The notes beneath the pieces are model-generated. The model made no database searches, was not told where the DNA came from, and worked only from the letters and a program-made list of their open reading frames with translations. Shown piece after piece: positions 1 to 11,400 of a stretch of DNA of 64,000 bases. The translations under genes and the position numbers were made by a program. The stretch covers positions 1,116,001 through 1,180,000 of the forward strand of contig OZ037862.1 of NCBI GenBank assembly GCA_964035575.1, read 5' to 3'. Within the stretch, counting starts at the first letter, position 1, and every line of letters starts with the position of its first letter. This DNA is from Rhynchopus sp. YZ270_cl-10 (lineage: Eukaryota > Euglenozoa > Diplonemea > Diplonemida > Diplonemidae).

Positions 1-1835
1 CTATACCGGTAATTTTGGCTCCTTTTGATTTTAAATTGAAATTTCTAAGTCTTTTTTGACCTACGACCCCGGCAATGCATTTTTTGGGACTCTGTGGACT
101 CAAATGAGCAAAAATTTAAACAAAATGCTGCCCGTTGGCACATTTAAACGCACATTTTGTTGAAAATTGTCATTTTACGCTGGATTTGCCTTTGCCATTT
201 TCAGTTTTTTTGCAGATTTTTTTCAAAAAAAAAAATTGAAGAAAAAAGGCTCAAAAGTGCCTGAAACCCGGCGGAAAGTGATTTTTGGTGAGGTATATAG
301 GGTAGTTTCATCTATTTTTGGGTTTTTTTGCCGAAAGGCGCCAAATTTTCCGAGCCAAATGAAGGAATAGCCGGTGCATAGGCTCCCCTACATTCGTTAC
401 CTTATTGTTCCAATCCTTTTTTCCCAAACACCAAAACCCCGAACCCCCCTCTCCCCTCAGTGATGCAGGAATCCAGGGTCCCAAACAAAAAAACCCAAAA
501 AACCCAAAAAAACCAAAAAAACCCATAAAAACCCAAAAAAACCCATAAAAACCCAAAAAAACCCACCGCATTATATTTTGCTTTTGGGGCGTGGAGTGTG
601 ATTTTTTTTGCTCAAAACATCGCAAATATGAATTTTCGGAGCGATCTGAAAAAATTGCGGGGTCGGACATTTTTTTTGGTGGAGTTTAACCACCTAAAAT
701 TGACTTCTAAGTCAGACGTTTCTTTTCGGTTTCTGAAGAATTTTAGTGTCATGAGTTTACGTGTATAAACCTTCTGTTACGTGTGCACCTACAGCTACAA
801 CAGGCGTTTTCACCTGGAGTTTCACCTCTTTTGGTGGGTTTTTTGAGTCCATACCCAGGTAGGGATTCCGGTGTCAGAACCATGGGTGGTTCCACTGCAG
901 TACCACGTAACCCACGTTTAAACCCCAAAAACCCCCGGTGGCACCATCTTCTCGGTGAGCAATGAGTGTGACCCGCGCGTGCTCCTTTCGTCACGCAAAC
1001 CAAAAAGCGGTGCAATGTTGTGAATTTTTTTAAAGATTTTGTGCGTTTTCCTGATTTTCGTACATTTTGTTGCGTTTTGGGTTGTGGTATTGTAGACTTT
1101 TGTGTAGATTTCGTGGGTTTTTTCGTTTTTTTCTTTGTAAATTTGGGTCACCGCCTAAAACACCAAAAATGCAGGTTAGTACCGCAATGAGGCAGAATAG
1201 TGGCGATACACATTGTTGTCCTTTACCGTGGGTGTCCAAAGACACACTCTTTTTTTGGCTGAAAATGGAGGGTGCGTGCTGGGCAGCTTCACTGCCCACA
1301 TTAATACAGTAAAACTGGCTGGTGCCTATGTATGAACTGGTTTTTCAGGTCAAAAATGGCCTGAAAAAGTGGTGTTTTTGGGGTCTGGTACCTGTGTGTG
1401 ACCATACCACAGGTGGTATGATGAGTGATCTGACCATATTCTCCAGGTATAACAAACACCCAAAAAACCAATTGGCGAAGGAATTTTGCACTTTTGACCA
1501 CCACAGATTGCATGTTTTCCAAGGCATTTTTTCTATGCACTTGTGTGTGCTGGGAAGCATGCAGCCAGTGTTAAAAATTCACGAATACCCTACCGAAAAC
1601 CAGAAAGTCAAAAAACCCATAAAAACCCGAAAAAACTGGTTTTGAAAAAACCCAAAAAAACCCATAAAAACCCAAAAAAACCCGCAAAAAAACCCACCTT
1701 GCATCACTGTCTCCCCTCCCTCTCCCCTCCCTCTCCCCTCCCTCTCCCTCTTCACTTCCATCTCTTCACCTATCTTCCTAGACACACCTCCAACCTACAG
1801 AAGACACCCTCATAGGGTGGAGTGGACATTTTTTG
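1..1835. repeat. Gene-free low-complexity repeat region
   Basis: No convincing gene. Two A-rich blocks built on irregular AAACCC units (about 480-560 and 1612-1697) are each joined to a CT-rich stretch and a 'gcatcactg'-like word, once on each side, so they look like two copies of one unit in opposite layouts. Small palindromes are frequent, for example near 880-900 and 1405-1425. The short open frames here are Lys/Pro/Phe-rich products of the low-complexity DNA. Confidence 0.6.
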
Positions 1836-3005
1836 ATGTCAGTTACACAACCCACAAGGTTCAGAAGGTTCAAACGAAAGCGGCCTTCACGGAGTAGAAG
1901 TGGTTCTCCCTCAGCAGGCTTCACAGAGGCGCTCTCTGTGGATGAGCTGCAACGGGTGTTTGATTGGCTGACCCAGCGTGATGTGGCATTGCTCTGTGGT
2001 GTGAGTTCCCGTTGGCAGTATGCGTCTTTGGCACATTCTCATTGCGAAATTCTCTCACTTCGCGACTCTCACGTCACCCGAAGGCACAAACTGCTACATA
2101 CCTTCCCCGCAGTCTTCGGTTCAACCAGACTCTCTAAAATCACTCATTTAACCCTCCGCATCCCTACCGAACGAAGCTACTACAACACCAACAAATTTAT
2201 CTCATCCATAACTGACACCGCACCGCGACTAACGCACCTTACAGTCACCGGGTGTGGGGAACTCTCCTGTGCGGTGCTGAGTGGGTTTGTTGGGGGGTGT
2301 AAGTTGAAGGTTCTCCAAGCGGGTTCGTTGGTGGATGGAAAGGTGAAAACAACGATGGAGCATTTAGGGGCAAATGTACTGTGCAGATTGCAGGATACAG
2401 AGCTGGCGAGGACGATTGAGGTGTTGGATATTGCTGGGTGGGGGGTGATTGGAGGGAGTATGGAAGCGTTCTGTTCAGGTACACCGCGGCTTCGCGCGCT
2501 TTGTGTTGAAGGGTGTAAACAACTTCGGGAGTTTGCCTTTTTGAAGAATACGGTTTTACTGACACTTGATGTTTCTGGCTTGCTTCTCTCCCATGCGTTG
2601 TGGTCAGACCTATTACGCAACCTGCCTTCTTCAGTAACTACTCTCATTGCTGCACGATGCAAGGCTCCTAAGAAGATAGACCAGATTCGCTCTTTGGTGC
2701 CACAGCTGCAGGTGTTGTGTGTACCATATTGCGTAGATGCAGAGGGGTCGCGGGTGGAGTCTCTCCGGAAGCATGCAGGGAGATCCGAAGGTCTGAACGT
2801 GGTGCTTTGTCCAAGCGAGACTGATCGGATCTTTTCTGAATTGTTTGCGTATGAGGTGTGTGTGAAGGCTGTGGAGGGAGGTAGTGCGGGTGGAGGGGGT
2901 GCAGGGAGTATCAACCCCCCAGAGGCAATAGGGAGAGAGAACACTCCTGCGACAAAGCGACGTAGGTTGCGTGCAGCAGAAGGGTGTTTTGCGGAGTGTT
3001 CCTGA
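1836..3005 (+). CDS. F-box / leucine-rich repeat protein
   Basis: A 389-residue protein, probably the substrate-recognition subunit of an SCF-type ubiquitin ligase. Residues about 30-75 (LSVDELQRVFDWLTQRDVAL, then VSSRWQYASL) have the F-box pattern that binds Skp1. Residues about 95-310 hold degenerate leucine-rich repeats of the FBXL/AMN1 type (LTHLTLRIP, LTHLTVTGC, IEVLDIAGW, LRALCVEGC, LLTLDVSGL, LQVLCVPYC). The tail is Gly-rich, then basic (TKRRRLR), perhaps a nuclear signal. The first ATG is at 1836; the frame is open three bases upstream only through a TTG. The N-terminus is basic and Ser/Arg-rich. No intron is needed. It lies 5' of a UFM1 protease on the same strand. The family is fairly clear; the substrate is unknown. 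Confidence 0.7.
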   Translation: MSVTQPTRFRRFKRKRPSRSRSGSPSAGFTEALSVDELQRVFDWLTQRDVALLCGVSSRWQYASLAHSHCEILSLRDSHVTRRHKLLHTFPAVFGSTRLSKITHLTLRIPTERSYYNTNKFISSITDTAPRLTHLTVTGCGELSCAVLSGFVGGCKLKVLQAGSLVDGKVKTTMEHLGANVLCRLQDTELARTIEVLDIAGWGVIGGSMEAFCSGTPRLRALCVEGCKQLREFAFLKNTVLLTLDVSGLLLSHALWSDLLRNLPSSVTTLIAARCKAPKKIDQIRSLVPQLQVLCVPYCVDAEGSRVESLRKHAGRSEGLNVVLCPSETDRIFSELFAYEVCVKAVEGGSAGGGGAGSINPPEAIGRENTPATKRRRLRAAEGCFAECS

Positions 3006-3503
3006 ATAGGTCGTTTGTACAGCAAATTCATAAAAAAAGCGTGGATGCGTAGTGCAAGCATAGCGAGACAAAAAACCTCCGAGACCTTTGAAAGCGAAAC
3101 CATGACAGTGCAAAAATCGCATATGGAGTTACACTCATCATACTTGGAACGCCCCGGAAATCTTCTGGGACCCCTTTTTTTCTTTCTCGACCGGAAGGTT
3201 TTTCTATTTCTTGCTTTGTTTTTTGTTTGGGGGTATTATTCGACCCCCAACAATATCTCCTTCTAGCCTATATTGTTTTCTTCATTTTTCCACCCCTCCC
3301 ACCCGGTCCCTGGGTCCTGGTCAGGGTCAGGTCTCCCAGTCCGGCTGAGAATAACCGGGTCCGCGAGTCTTATTCTCTGCTGTGCTCCCCCCTGAGGGTT
3401 TCCTTTTGCTAATTCTGCAGAGTATTTCATCTCTTACTGCCCTCCCCTTCAACCTCTCTATTCAGTACACATCGGGGGGCGGATTTTGATTCCCTCAAAA
3501 AAA
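3006..3503. repeat. Spacer with a hairpin repeat at about 3295-3412
   Basis: The spacer between the F-box gene and the protease gene holds a unit with GAGAATAA ... TTATTCTC arms around a GGGTCC core, followed by a CCCCTGAGG-type word. A close relative lies at about 39185-39262. Nothing else is recognisable. The unit sits just upstream of the protease start, so it may lie in its promoter or 5' UTR. Confidence 0.6.
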
Positions 3504-5168
3504 ATGCACTTCATCATAACCGATGCAGTCTCCAAAGCCTGCGAGGAATTTAAACAGCCTTCTTCTCCTCCTCCTGATGACACCTATATCATTGGCTTCT
3601 CCACCCACGCAGGGCCCGGTGTGGCTACTACTGCCCTGACCGAGGTGGTTTCGGGGGATATTGATGACATTGAGGCGGTGCTTCCTGCCGATGTTTCGAT
3701 TCTTGCGAGGATTTCTCGTGATGTGCCTAATAAGGGTTTGCCATACTGCTTGGTACAGCGAGCATCAGAATTGATTCTGTACGCAGAAGGGAAGATAGAG
3801 GAGGACCGTATACAGTGGGGAGCACCTTCAGGTCCGGAGCTGTATTTTAAAGGGGATAGGGTGCAGATGTTTGAGTGTCGTATCGAAGGGTCTTCAATAG
3901 AAGCGTTGAATGTAGGGGAGGATGGATGGGAGGTGATCGAGAAGGGAAAGAGTGGAGATGGGATGTTCTCGGAAGGGGGGTGCAGGAAGGTGGTGCCGCC
4001 GGTGTGTGGGAGTGTGTTGTCTCAGATTAGGATTGGAGGTGCGCTATTTTCGTGTACAGCGTCGGTGTTTTGTCGAGAAGGGTGCTTTGATAGGGAAAGG
4101 GTAATTTCGCGTCTTCGCCAGCAGTTTCGCCTCACCGCGCGACGTTCTGAAACCGTTTCCGCACAGTCTTCCTTCGAGGCCGCAGCATGCCATTTTATTC
4201 CGCAAAGAAAAGAGGGGCGGTTATCGATTCCTATTACCCTGGTGTACGTTGTGCTGCCGATGCACATCTTTTTTGGAAATAAAGGTGCAAATAGTGTTTC
4301 CAAAGAAATCAAAAGGAGGGCGCCGTTTCAAGAGTTTAACAGAAGAGAGGCGTTAAGGGTTCATCGGTTGTTACGGTATGCGGGGTTTGGAGCGGTGGGT
4401 ATTCCGGTGTTATCGGTGGCACAGCGTTTCAACCCGTTTGAGCAGTTGAGAGCGGAGGGTGGAAGTACGGTGTTCATTTTGCCAGAATTTCTTGCGGCAA
4501 ACCCGCACAACCTTCTGGTATCCCCGCACCTCCATTTGACCCCTCCTGCGGGGTTCTCAATATACCAGGTTCAATCAGAGTATTTGTATTACCATTACCG
4601 TTGTGATGGAGGGAATGACAGTGGTTGGGGATGCGCGTATCGTTCCCTGCAGACGTTGCTGTCGTGGTTTGCGTTGAACGGTCTTTCCCGCCGCCCTGCG
4701 GGCACCTCGATACCCTCGATCAAAGCCCTTCAGGAGTTGCTCTTCGAAATCGACCCTTCAAAAACTACGTCAAGCTTCGTAGGGTCAGAGGAGTGGATAG
4801 GGAGTGCTGAGATCTTCCTGGTGCTAGGAGAGATCTTGGGCATCGAATGCACAATGCTACATCTCCAATCTGGCGCAGATTTGTGTACAGAGGAAACCAT
4901 AGAAAGGTTGGTGACACATTTCACACGACACAAAACACCAGTCATGATAGGGGGTAGGCAATACGCCCATACAATTCTTGGTATTGCGCGCAATGATGAC
5001 AAGGTTCGTGTACTAATCCTCGATCCGCATCATAGTGCGGGGTCGACAAAGCTGGAGGAAGTGCTCTGTGCAGGACGTTGTGCGTGGATAGACCCAGCCA
5101 CACTGTTTAAGAAGGACGCATGGTACAACCTATGCTGCCCCATGCTGCCTGGGGTGGGGTATTGGTGA
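3504..5168 (+). CDS. UFSP2: UFM1-specific protease (UFSP2-like)
   Basis: A 554-residue cysteine protease that should mature the ubiquitin-like modifier UFM1 and remove it from targets, acting at the ER and ribosome. The C-terminal third matches peptidase family C78: the Cys box NDSGWGCAYRSLQT puts the nucleophile at about C377; FVGSEEWIGSAEIFLVLGE follows; TPVMIGGRQYAHTILG is the family's conserved loop; and LILDPHHSAG gives the Asp-Pro-His pair at about D507/H509. It ends with the typical AWYNLCCPMLPG. The N-terminal 350 residues are the poorly conserved UFSP2-type extension. The protein is somewhat longer than human UFSP2 (about 470 residues). ATG 3504 is the first in frame; upstream the frame continues only from a TTG. 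No intron. All catalytic residues are present. Autophagy protease ATG4 has a similar fold but lacks this pattern. Confidence 0.88.
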   Translation: MHFIITDAVSKACEEFKQPSSPPPDDTYIIGFSTHAGPGVATTALTEVVSGDIDDIEAVLPADVSILARISRDVPNKGLPYCLVQRASELILYAEGKIEEDRIQWGAPSGPELYFKGDRVQMFECRIEGSSIEALNVGEDGWEVIEKGKSGDGMFSEGGCRKVVPPVCGSVLSQIRIGGALFSCTASVFCREGCFDRERVISRLRQQFRLTARRSETVSAQSSFEAAACHFIPQRKEGRLSIPITLVYVVLPMHIFFGNKGANSVSKEIKRRAPFQEFNRREALRVHRLLRYAGFGAVGIPVLSVAQRFNPFEQLRAEGGSTVFILPEFLAANPHNLLVSPHLHLTPPAGFSIYQVQSEYLYYHYRCDGGNDSGWGCAYRSLQTLLSWFALNGLSRRPAGTSIPSIKALQELLFEIDPSKTTSSFVGSEEWIGSAEIFLVLGEILGIECTMLHLQSGADLCTEETIERLVTHFTRHKTPVMIGGRQYAHTILGIARNDDKVRVLILDPHHSAGSTKLEEVLCAGRCAWIDPATLFKKDAWYNLCCPMLPGVGYW

Positions 5169-5422
5169 TCCTTAAGAGATTCATTTTTAACCAAAGTAAA
5201 GAATACAATGCCCCCCTTTTCTTTTCTATCGAAAAATACATCTTTCGATTTAAAAGAATATCTTAATCATCTTTTCTATCTGAGACTACCTACTCTAATG
5301 GTGCCATATGAAATGGAACGTTTGCTGTTGATTGTCACAAATTGTTACAAAAGGCTTCGGCGATTAGCGATACAACAAACAACCATAACACCCCAAGCAA
5401 GACAACACACACACACCCCTCT

Positions 5423-7289
5423 ATGTCTTCCGACACCCCAGTCCGCTTTGAAGATGATGAAGAGGATGATGAGAGATACGAGGAGTTTCCTACTGGGCTT
5501 TCGCTTGATGCGTTGACAGAGAAGTTGGATGCACTTGACGCCCGGGTGCAGGAGGAGGAGCGGTGGTTGGTACAGGAGGCTGCGAAGTCGCGCATGGACG
5601 AGGAGTACTGGGCGACGCTGTACGACGCACTGTGCGCAGACGATGAGACGAACGGCCTGCCACGCGAGCCCACCCAAGATGACGATGACGACGACGACGA
5701 CATCGGCATCACCGCCATCCTCGCAAAGCGCCGCGAACGCAACGTCCTCTACTACAAAGTCAAATGGCGCGAGCAGAGCGTCACCTGGGAGCGCGCCGAC
5801 GACATCACCGCTGCCAAGACACTTCTCACCGCCTTCGACGCCTACCTCAAAACACAAAGCACGCAGACGAACCCCAACATCCAAACACTTTCTCGCAGAG
5901 AGCGACGCGATCGACGCAGAATTGCCGAAGAATCTGGCGAGCCGGTTGATTACCGCCCCGTAGCAGCAGCAGCAGCAGCAGCAGTGGGAGGAGGAGGAGG
6001 GGGATGGGGTAGTGGTAGTGTTGCTGTGCCCCGCCCTCCCCCAGCGCGCCCAGAGGTGCGGAAGAGCGAATACTCGCATGACAGGGTTCGTGCTATTGTG
6101 AAAAGGTGTGACGATATGTACCAAAACGTGGAGGACAACTGCTGCAAGCGGGGGACTGCGTTGCAGGCTGTAGGGACGGCGGATCGGGAGGCGCTGTTGG
6201 CGGTGTTTAATGACATTATTTTGACGTTTACGGAGCAGAGGTTCAGAGATAAGTACGGTGGTGGGGACCACGATGCGGATTTTGCAAAGAATCTGCACCC
6301 AGGCTCACCCGTCCCAAACTACTTCGCCAACGTCGGCGGCGAATCTATCTTCCGCAGAAAAATCCTCAGCATGGCAGGCCTTCGCAACCTCGTGATCCAC
6401 GGACGCGATATATTCTCAGAAATGCGCGCACAACACTTCTCCGGCGACTCCTCCAAATACACCGCAAACACCGGTCCAGAGAAGATGAGACAATACACAG
6501 GGAACACCGTTGATCTCGACTCTGTCGTTCTCCGTGCCTCGGGTATGACCCCCTTTTTTTTTTCATTCTTTTTCAAAACACCTTTTTTCAGATCGTGTCA
6601 CCCTGAACGCCATCAACGAATGGAATAAATTCAAGCAACAGCCGCAGTTTAGTTCCACCCAGGAGTTTGGAAACTCCACGCAGGCAAGACAGATTGCCAT
6701 TACCGCTGCGGAGACTCTGCTTCTGAAGTTCAAAGACGAATTCAAACTCGACCAGGCACAGATGAAGACACGCAATGTTGACCCTGCATCAATCAACATC
6801 GACAACATCCCGCAGGCCACCACCAACACCGACCGTGGCCGCTGGCCCATCTGGCGCTATGTTAACGTAGGGGTAGATTCCTTCCACGCGAACGTCCCTA
6901 ACCTCGACGACGTGAACGGCGCCCTCCTTCGCGCCCCTTTCCAATGCATCAAGGGGTGGCTCTATGCTAAGGAGTCTGGCACCATCGACACCTTCTTTGA
7001 AGACTGCATCGTGGACTCATGCTTCAACATGAAATGGAAAGCCATCGAGGAATACAACGCAACCTGGGAACGTCTCGGCACCATCACCCAGGTCCTAGAA
7101 GGGCTGCAAAAGGAGCACCAAGCAGCCTTCTCTGCCCTCTTCGATAAGGATGATTCAGAGGAAGCAGAAGTGGATGAAATGTGCCGTCTACTCCAAGGCG
7201 CAAAGGGGAGAGATGCAACAGGGGGGATGCGTCTGATTGTCAAAGCAGACGTCGCCAAATGGGTGTCCAACCCGCAAGCGCAGATTTGA
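5423..7289 (+). CDS. Chromodomain protein with a HEPN-like R-x4-H motif
   Basis: Two exons, 5423-6542 and 6592-7289, joined in phase 1 across a 49-bp GTATGA...TTTCAG intron give 605 residues. After an acidic N-terminus, residues about 94-145 are a chromodomain (IGITAILAKRRERNVLYYKV, KWREQSVTWERADD), a module that usually reads methylated histone tails. An Ala run and a Gly run follow (about 185-205). Further on, LRNLVIHGR (R321 to H326) matches the R-x4-H signature of HEPN domains, and helices are predicted on both sides. The second exon (FKLDQAQMKTRNVDPASINI onward) resembles nothing I know. A nuclear chromatin role is inferred from the chromodomain only. The intron call rests on frame continuity: without it the first frame ends in Phe-rich intron translation. 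The HEPN reading is tentative. Confidence 0.72.
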
Positions 7290-8421
7290 AAATGATGTAG
7301 TCTTTTTTAGGAGAGGCTTTTTGACTTCTGGTGATAAAATACCCTATCCCGTTCTGGGGGGGAGGCAATGATGATGTTCCTTCTGCTTACAACCTCCCTC
7401 GTGGTGCCCAATGAAGTTCTCTGGGGTTTCGATAACTCCGCGAGACAATCAGTGCCCTGCGTCCGATGAACGGTGAGGCGTTTGCACTTTCATTTTTCAA
7501 CTTTTATTTTTGTTGTTTTTTTTGTTGTGGAAATAGGAGGTAAGGGGACTACTTACTAAAGTACGTGCGAGATGTAGACTCATCGATGCCGTCTCTATTG
7601 TTTTTAGCCTAATTTTTTAATCCCGAATGATATTCTCTCCAAGATGCCCAAGAGAGTCGTGATATTGCCAAAAAATATTATTTTCATGAGACAAAACAAG
7701 GCGTTTTATTGTCACCTTTTTCTCTGTTTTTGTGCAAATATAACCTTTTCCCGCTCCCCTCAATTCGAGTATCCTCCGGACACGAATCGGGATTTTTTTT
7801 TCCACGTTATGTTGCGTCAGTGTAGACCGACCAATACTAATCTAACGATGAGAAAAAAAACCCCGTTTTTTTTCCTAACCATTGCCTGTGTGATACTCGA
7901 AGGGGGACACAGAAATATATACTCTGTGACACGAAATTTAATATCGTGATATAAGCGGTTGTTCCAACGACTCTAAACATGCTACCATTTGCAGTCTTTG
8001 GCACTGTGGCATTCATAAGGCTGTGCATTCAGTTGCTTCTTCATGCAAAAAAAAAAAAAATAATAATATCTCTGACAAAGGCGATTGTCGAAACTACAAA
8101 AAAAACCCCCCTGCGGTGGGGGGTGGTGGAGTTCACCCAGGTGGTGTCAAAATTTTTCAAAAAAACAACCGACAAAACATCCTCTCCCACTGTCCCGCAT
8201 TTTAGTGAGGTTGTCTTGTTTCTATTTTTTTGTGACAAGAATTTTTTGGTTGGAAAAAAAAAACGTATTGCAAAACGAAATGTTTCCCCCATTTGTCCAA
8301 TGCTTTTCCCCCTTTACTGTCGCAGCTTCCCTCGCCCAACCACAACCTAAAAACTTCCTCCAGGTATCAAAGTTATAAAGTTTCAATTCATTGGAGTAGC
8401 ACCCAGAGGAAAACTCTCACG
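7290..8421. other. Spacer before the nucleotidase gene
   Basis: No gene seen. It holds one R2 hairpin copy with an extended 5' part (about 7419-7492), A/T runs, and the presumed promoter and 5' leader of the nucleotidase gene. Frames open across 7979-8350 are Lys/Phe-rich and unsupported. Confidence 0.5.
7452..7492 (+). repeat. R2 hairpin repeat copy
   Basis: R2 family: GTGCCTGCGTCC, then a variable CCGATGAACGGTGA loop, then GGCGTTTGCAC, so that AGTGC pairs with GCACT. A T/C-rich tract usually follows. This copy also shares about 30 bp 5' of the hairpin (CTCTGGGG..TTCGATAAC) with the copy at 17785. Confidence 0.75.
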
Positions 8422-11400
8422 ATGAAGTTAGCGCTTTCGCTATGCCTGATGATGTCTGCAGTGCAGGCAGATTATGAACTCCAGCTGCTCCACTTCTCCG
8501 ACATCGACGGTGGTGGTGACCTGACCACAGCGCCGAAGTACTTCTCTGCGCTTGTCAAGAAGTTCCGCTCCGACTACGCCAACACCCTGCTCCTGTCGTC
8601 AGGAGACAACTGGATCCCCGGACCTGAGTACACTGTGTCCTCGGATTCCTCTTTTGAAGCTGTGCTTGGTGTCCCCGGTGTTGGTCGTGTCAACGCAGCC
8701 TTCTGCAACGCCCTCGGTGTGCAGGCCTCCGCCGTCGGCAACCACGAGTGTGACAAGGATATGGGAGACTTCGCCTCGATCATCTCCAGCGAGACCGACG
8801 CAGGCAAGACATGGGTCGGTGCGCAGTTCCCCTACCTCTCCGCCAACCTCGACTTCAGCACCGACACCAACACCCAGCCTCTCATCAAGACAGACGGAGC
8901 CGAGAGCACTGCGCAGTACGGAGGGTTCGCAAAGTCGTCTGTGATCACCGTGAACGGAGAGAAGATTGGTATTGTCGGTGCCACCACCCCGCTTCTGAAG
9001 GAGATCTCGCACGCCGCCAACATCGGTGTGTCGCCTGCCGACGCCAACTCGAGGGCCGACCTTGCGGCAGTCATCCAGCCTGTCGTGGACGCCCTGACCG
9101 CAGCAGGCGTCAACAAGATCATCCTTCTTTCCCACTTGCAGCAGATCGTTGTCGAGAAGGAGCTTGCGCCCCTCCTGAAGGACGTGGACATCATTGTTGC
9201 AGGAGGGTCGAACTCGCTCCTTGCCGACGACAACGACAGAGTGACCGCAGGAAGCACAAAGGACGGCACCTACCCACTCTCGTACTCGTCTGCGTCGAAC
9301 GACCCGATCCTTGTTGTGAACACCGAGGGTGACTACGCGTACGTTGGACGTCTTGTTGTGACCTTCGACAACGACGGCAAGATCCGCACTGACATGCTTG
9401 ACTCTGCTGTGAACGGTGTGGTGCTGACGGACGACGCCTCCCTCACTGCACACGGTCTTACCCTTGCCGACGCTATCCCTGAGGTGGTTGCTTTGTCTGA
9501 CGCGCTTAAGGTTGCTCTGGACGCTAAGGTGGGCACTGTTGTTGGGCGCACCTCTGTGTACTTGAACGGTGTGCGTGCATCTGTGCGTACTGAGGAGACG
9601 AACTTCGGACAGCTGTCGGCGGGTGCGGACCTGTACGCGGCACAGGCCTTTGACAACACTGTGACGTTCCACATCAAGAACGGAGGAGGCATGCGTGCCG
9701 CCATTGGTGAGTGCAACGTGCCTGCCGGTTCGATCACCACTGTGTGCCTGCCCACGCAGGCCGTCGCAGGCATCAAGAACCTTGGCGACATCTCGCAGCT
9801 CGACCTCGAGACGTCCCTCCGCTTCAACAACGAGATTGCGCTCATCACCGTCACCGTCACCGAGCTCAAGCAGATCCTCGAGCACTCTGTCGCAGGTGTC
9901 GCCCCCGGCTCCACCCCCGGACAGTTCGGACACGTGTCCGGCCTCCGTTTCAGCTACGACGCCACCAAGACCGCGCAGACTGTCGACACCACAAGCCATC
10001 CTGTGGTGAGCGGTGCCGGTGAGCGTATCCGCAACGTCAAGCTGATGGACGACAACGGTGCTGCTGCGGGCGGAAAGTCTGTCATCCTTGTGCAGGACGG
10101 ACAGATCGTTGCGGGTATGGAGGCTGTCAAGTTCCGCATCTCTGGATCGAACTACATCGTGGATGGAGGTGACGGGTACCCGTTCCCGAACTCGGCCGAG
10201 GCGAACAAGGTGCTTCTGACCGCCCAGACTGGAGAGGACGGCAAGTTCACCTTCGCACCCTACGGTACGGAGCAGGACGCCTTCGCCGAGTACATGACAA
10301 TGATGTACCCTGTCGACGGCCCCATCTCCTTCGACATGATCGACACACCCGCCGCCAAGGACGAGGTCATGCAGAACCTTGCCTCCGTCACAACTGACAC
10401 TGTCATCTACACCAGACTCCAGCTGCTCCACTTCTCCGACATCGACGGTGGTGGTGACCTGACCACAGCGCCGAAGTACTTCTCTGCGCTTGTCAAGAAG
10501 TTCCGCTCTGACTACGCCAACACCGTGCTCCTGTCGTCGGGAGACAACTGGATCCCCGGACCTGAGTACAGCGTCTCCAAGGAGTCCTCCTTCGAGGGCG
10601 TTCTCGGAGTCCCTGGTGAGGGCCGTGTCAACGCAGCCTTCTGCAACGCCCTCGGAGTGCAGGCCTCCGCCGTCGGCAACCACGAGTGCGACAGGGGCAT
10701 GGGAGAATTCACCTCGATCATCTCCAGCGAGACCGACGCAGGCAAGACATGGGTCGGTGCGCAGTTCCCCTACCTCTCCGCCAACCTCGACTTCAGCACC
10801 GACACCAACACCCAGCCTCTCATCAAGACAGACGGAGCCGAGAGCACTGCGCAGTACGGAGGGTTCGCAAAGTCGTCTGTGATCACCGTGAACGGAGAGA
10901 AGATTGGAGTTGTCGGTGCCACCACCCCGCTTCTGCAGCAGATCTCGAGCGCCCCCAACGTCGGTGTGTCGCCTGCCGACGTTAACTCGAGGGCCGACCT
11001 CGCGGCAGCCATCCAGCCCACTGTGGACGCCCTGACCGCAACAGGCATTAACAAGATCATTCTCATTGCACACATGCAGCAGCTTGTTGTCGAGAAGGAG
11101 CTTGCGCCCCTCCTGAAGGACGTGGACATCATTGTTGCAGGAGGGTCGAACTCGCTCCTTGCCGACGACAACGACAGAGTGACCGCAGGAAGCACAAAGG
11201 ACGGCACCTACCCACTCTCGTACTCGTCTGCGTCGAACGACCCGATCCTTGTTGTGAACACTGAGGGCGACTACGAGTACGTTGGACGTCTTGTTGTGAC
11301 CTTCGACAACGACGGCAAGATCCGCACTGACATGCTTGACTCTGCTGTGAACGGTGTGGTGCTGGCGGACGACGCCTCCCTCACTGCACACAGTATCACC

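Noticed and set aside
1-1830. AAACCC-rich blocks as telomeric repeat
   Set aside because: The units are irregular, occur in two internal blocks and are not at a sequence end in a regular array.
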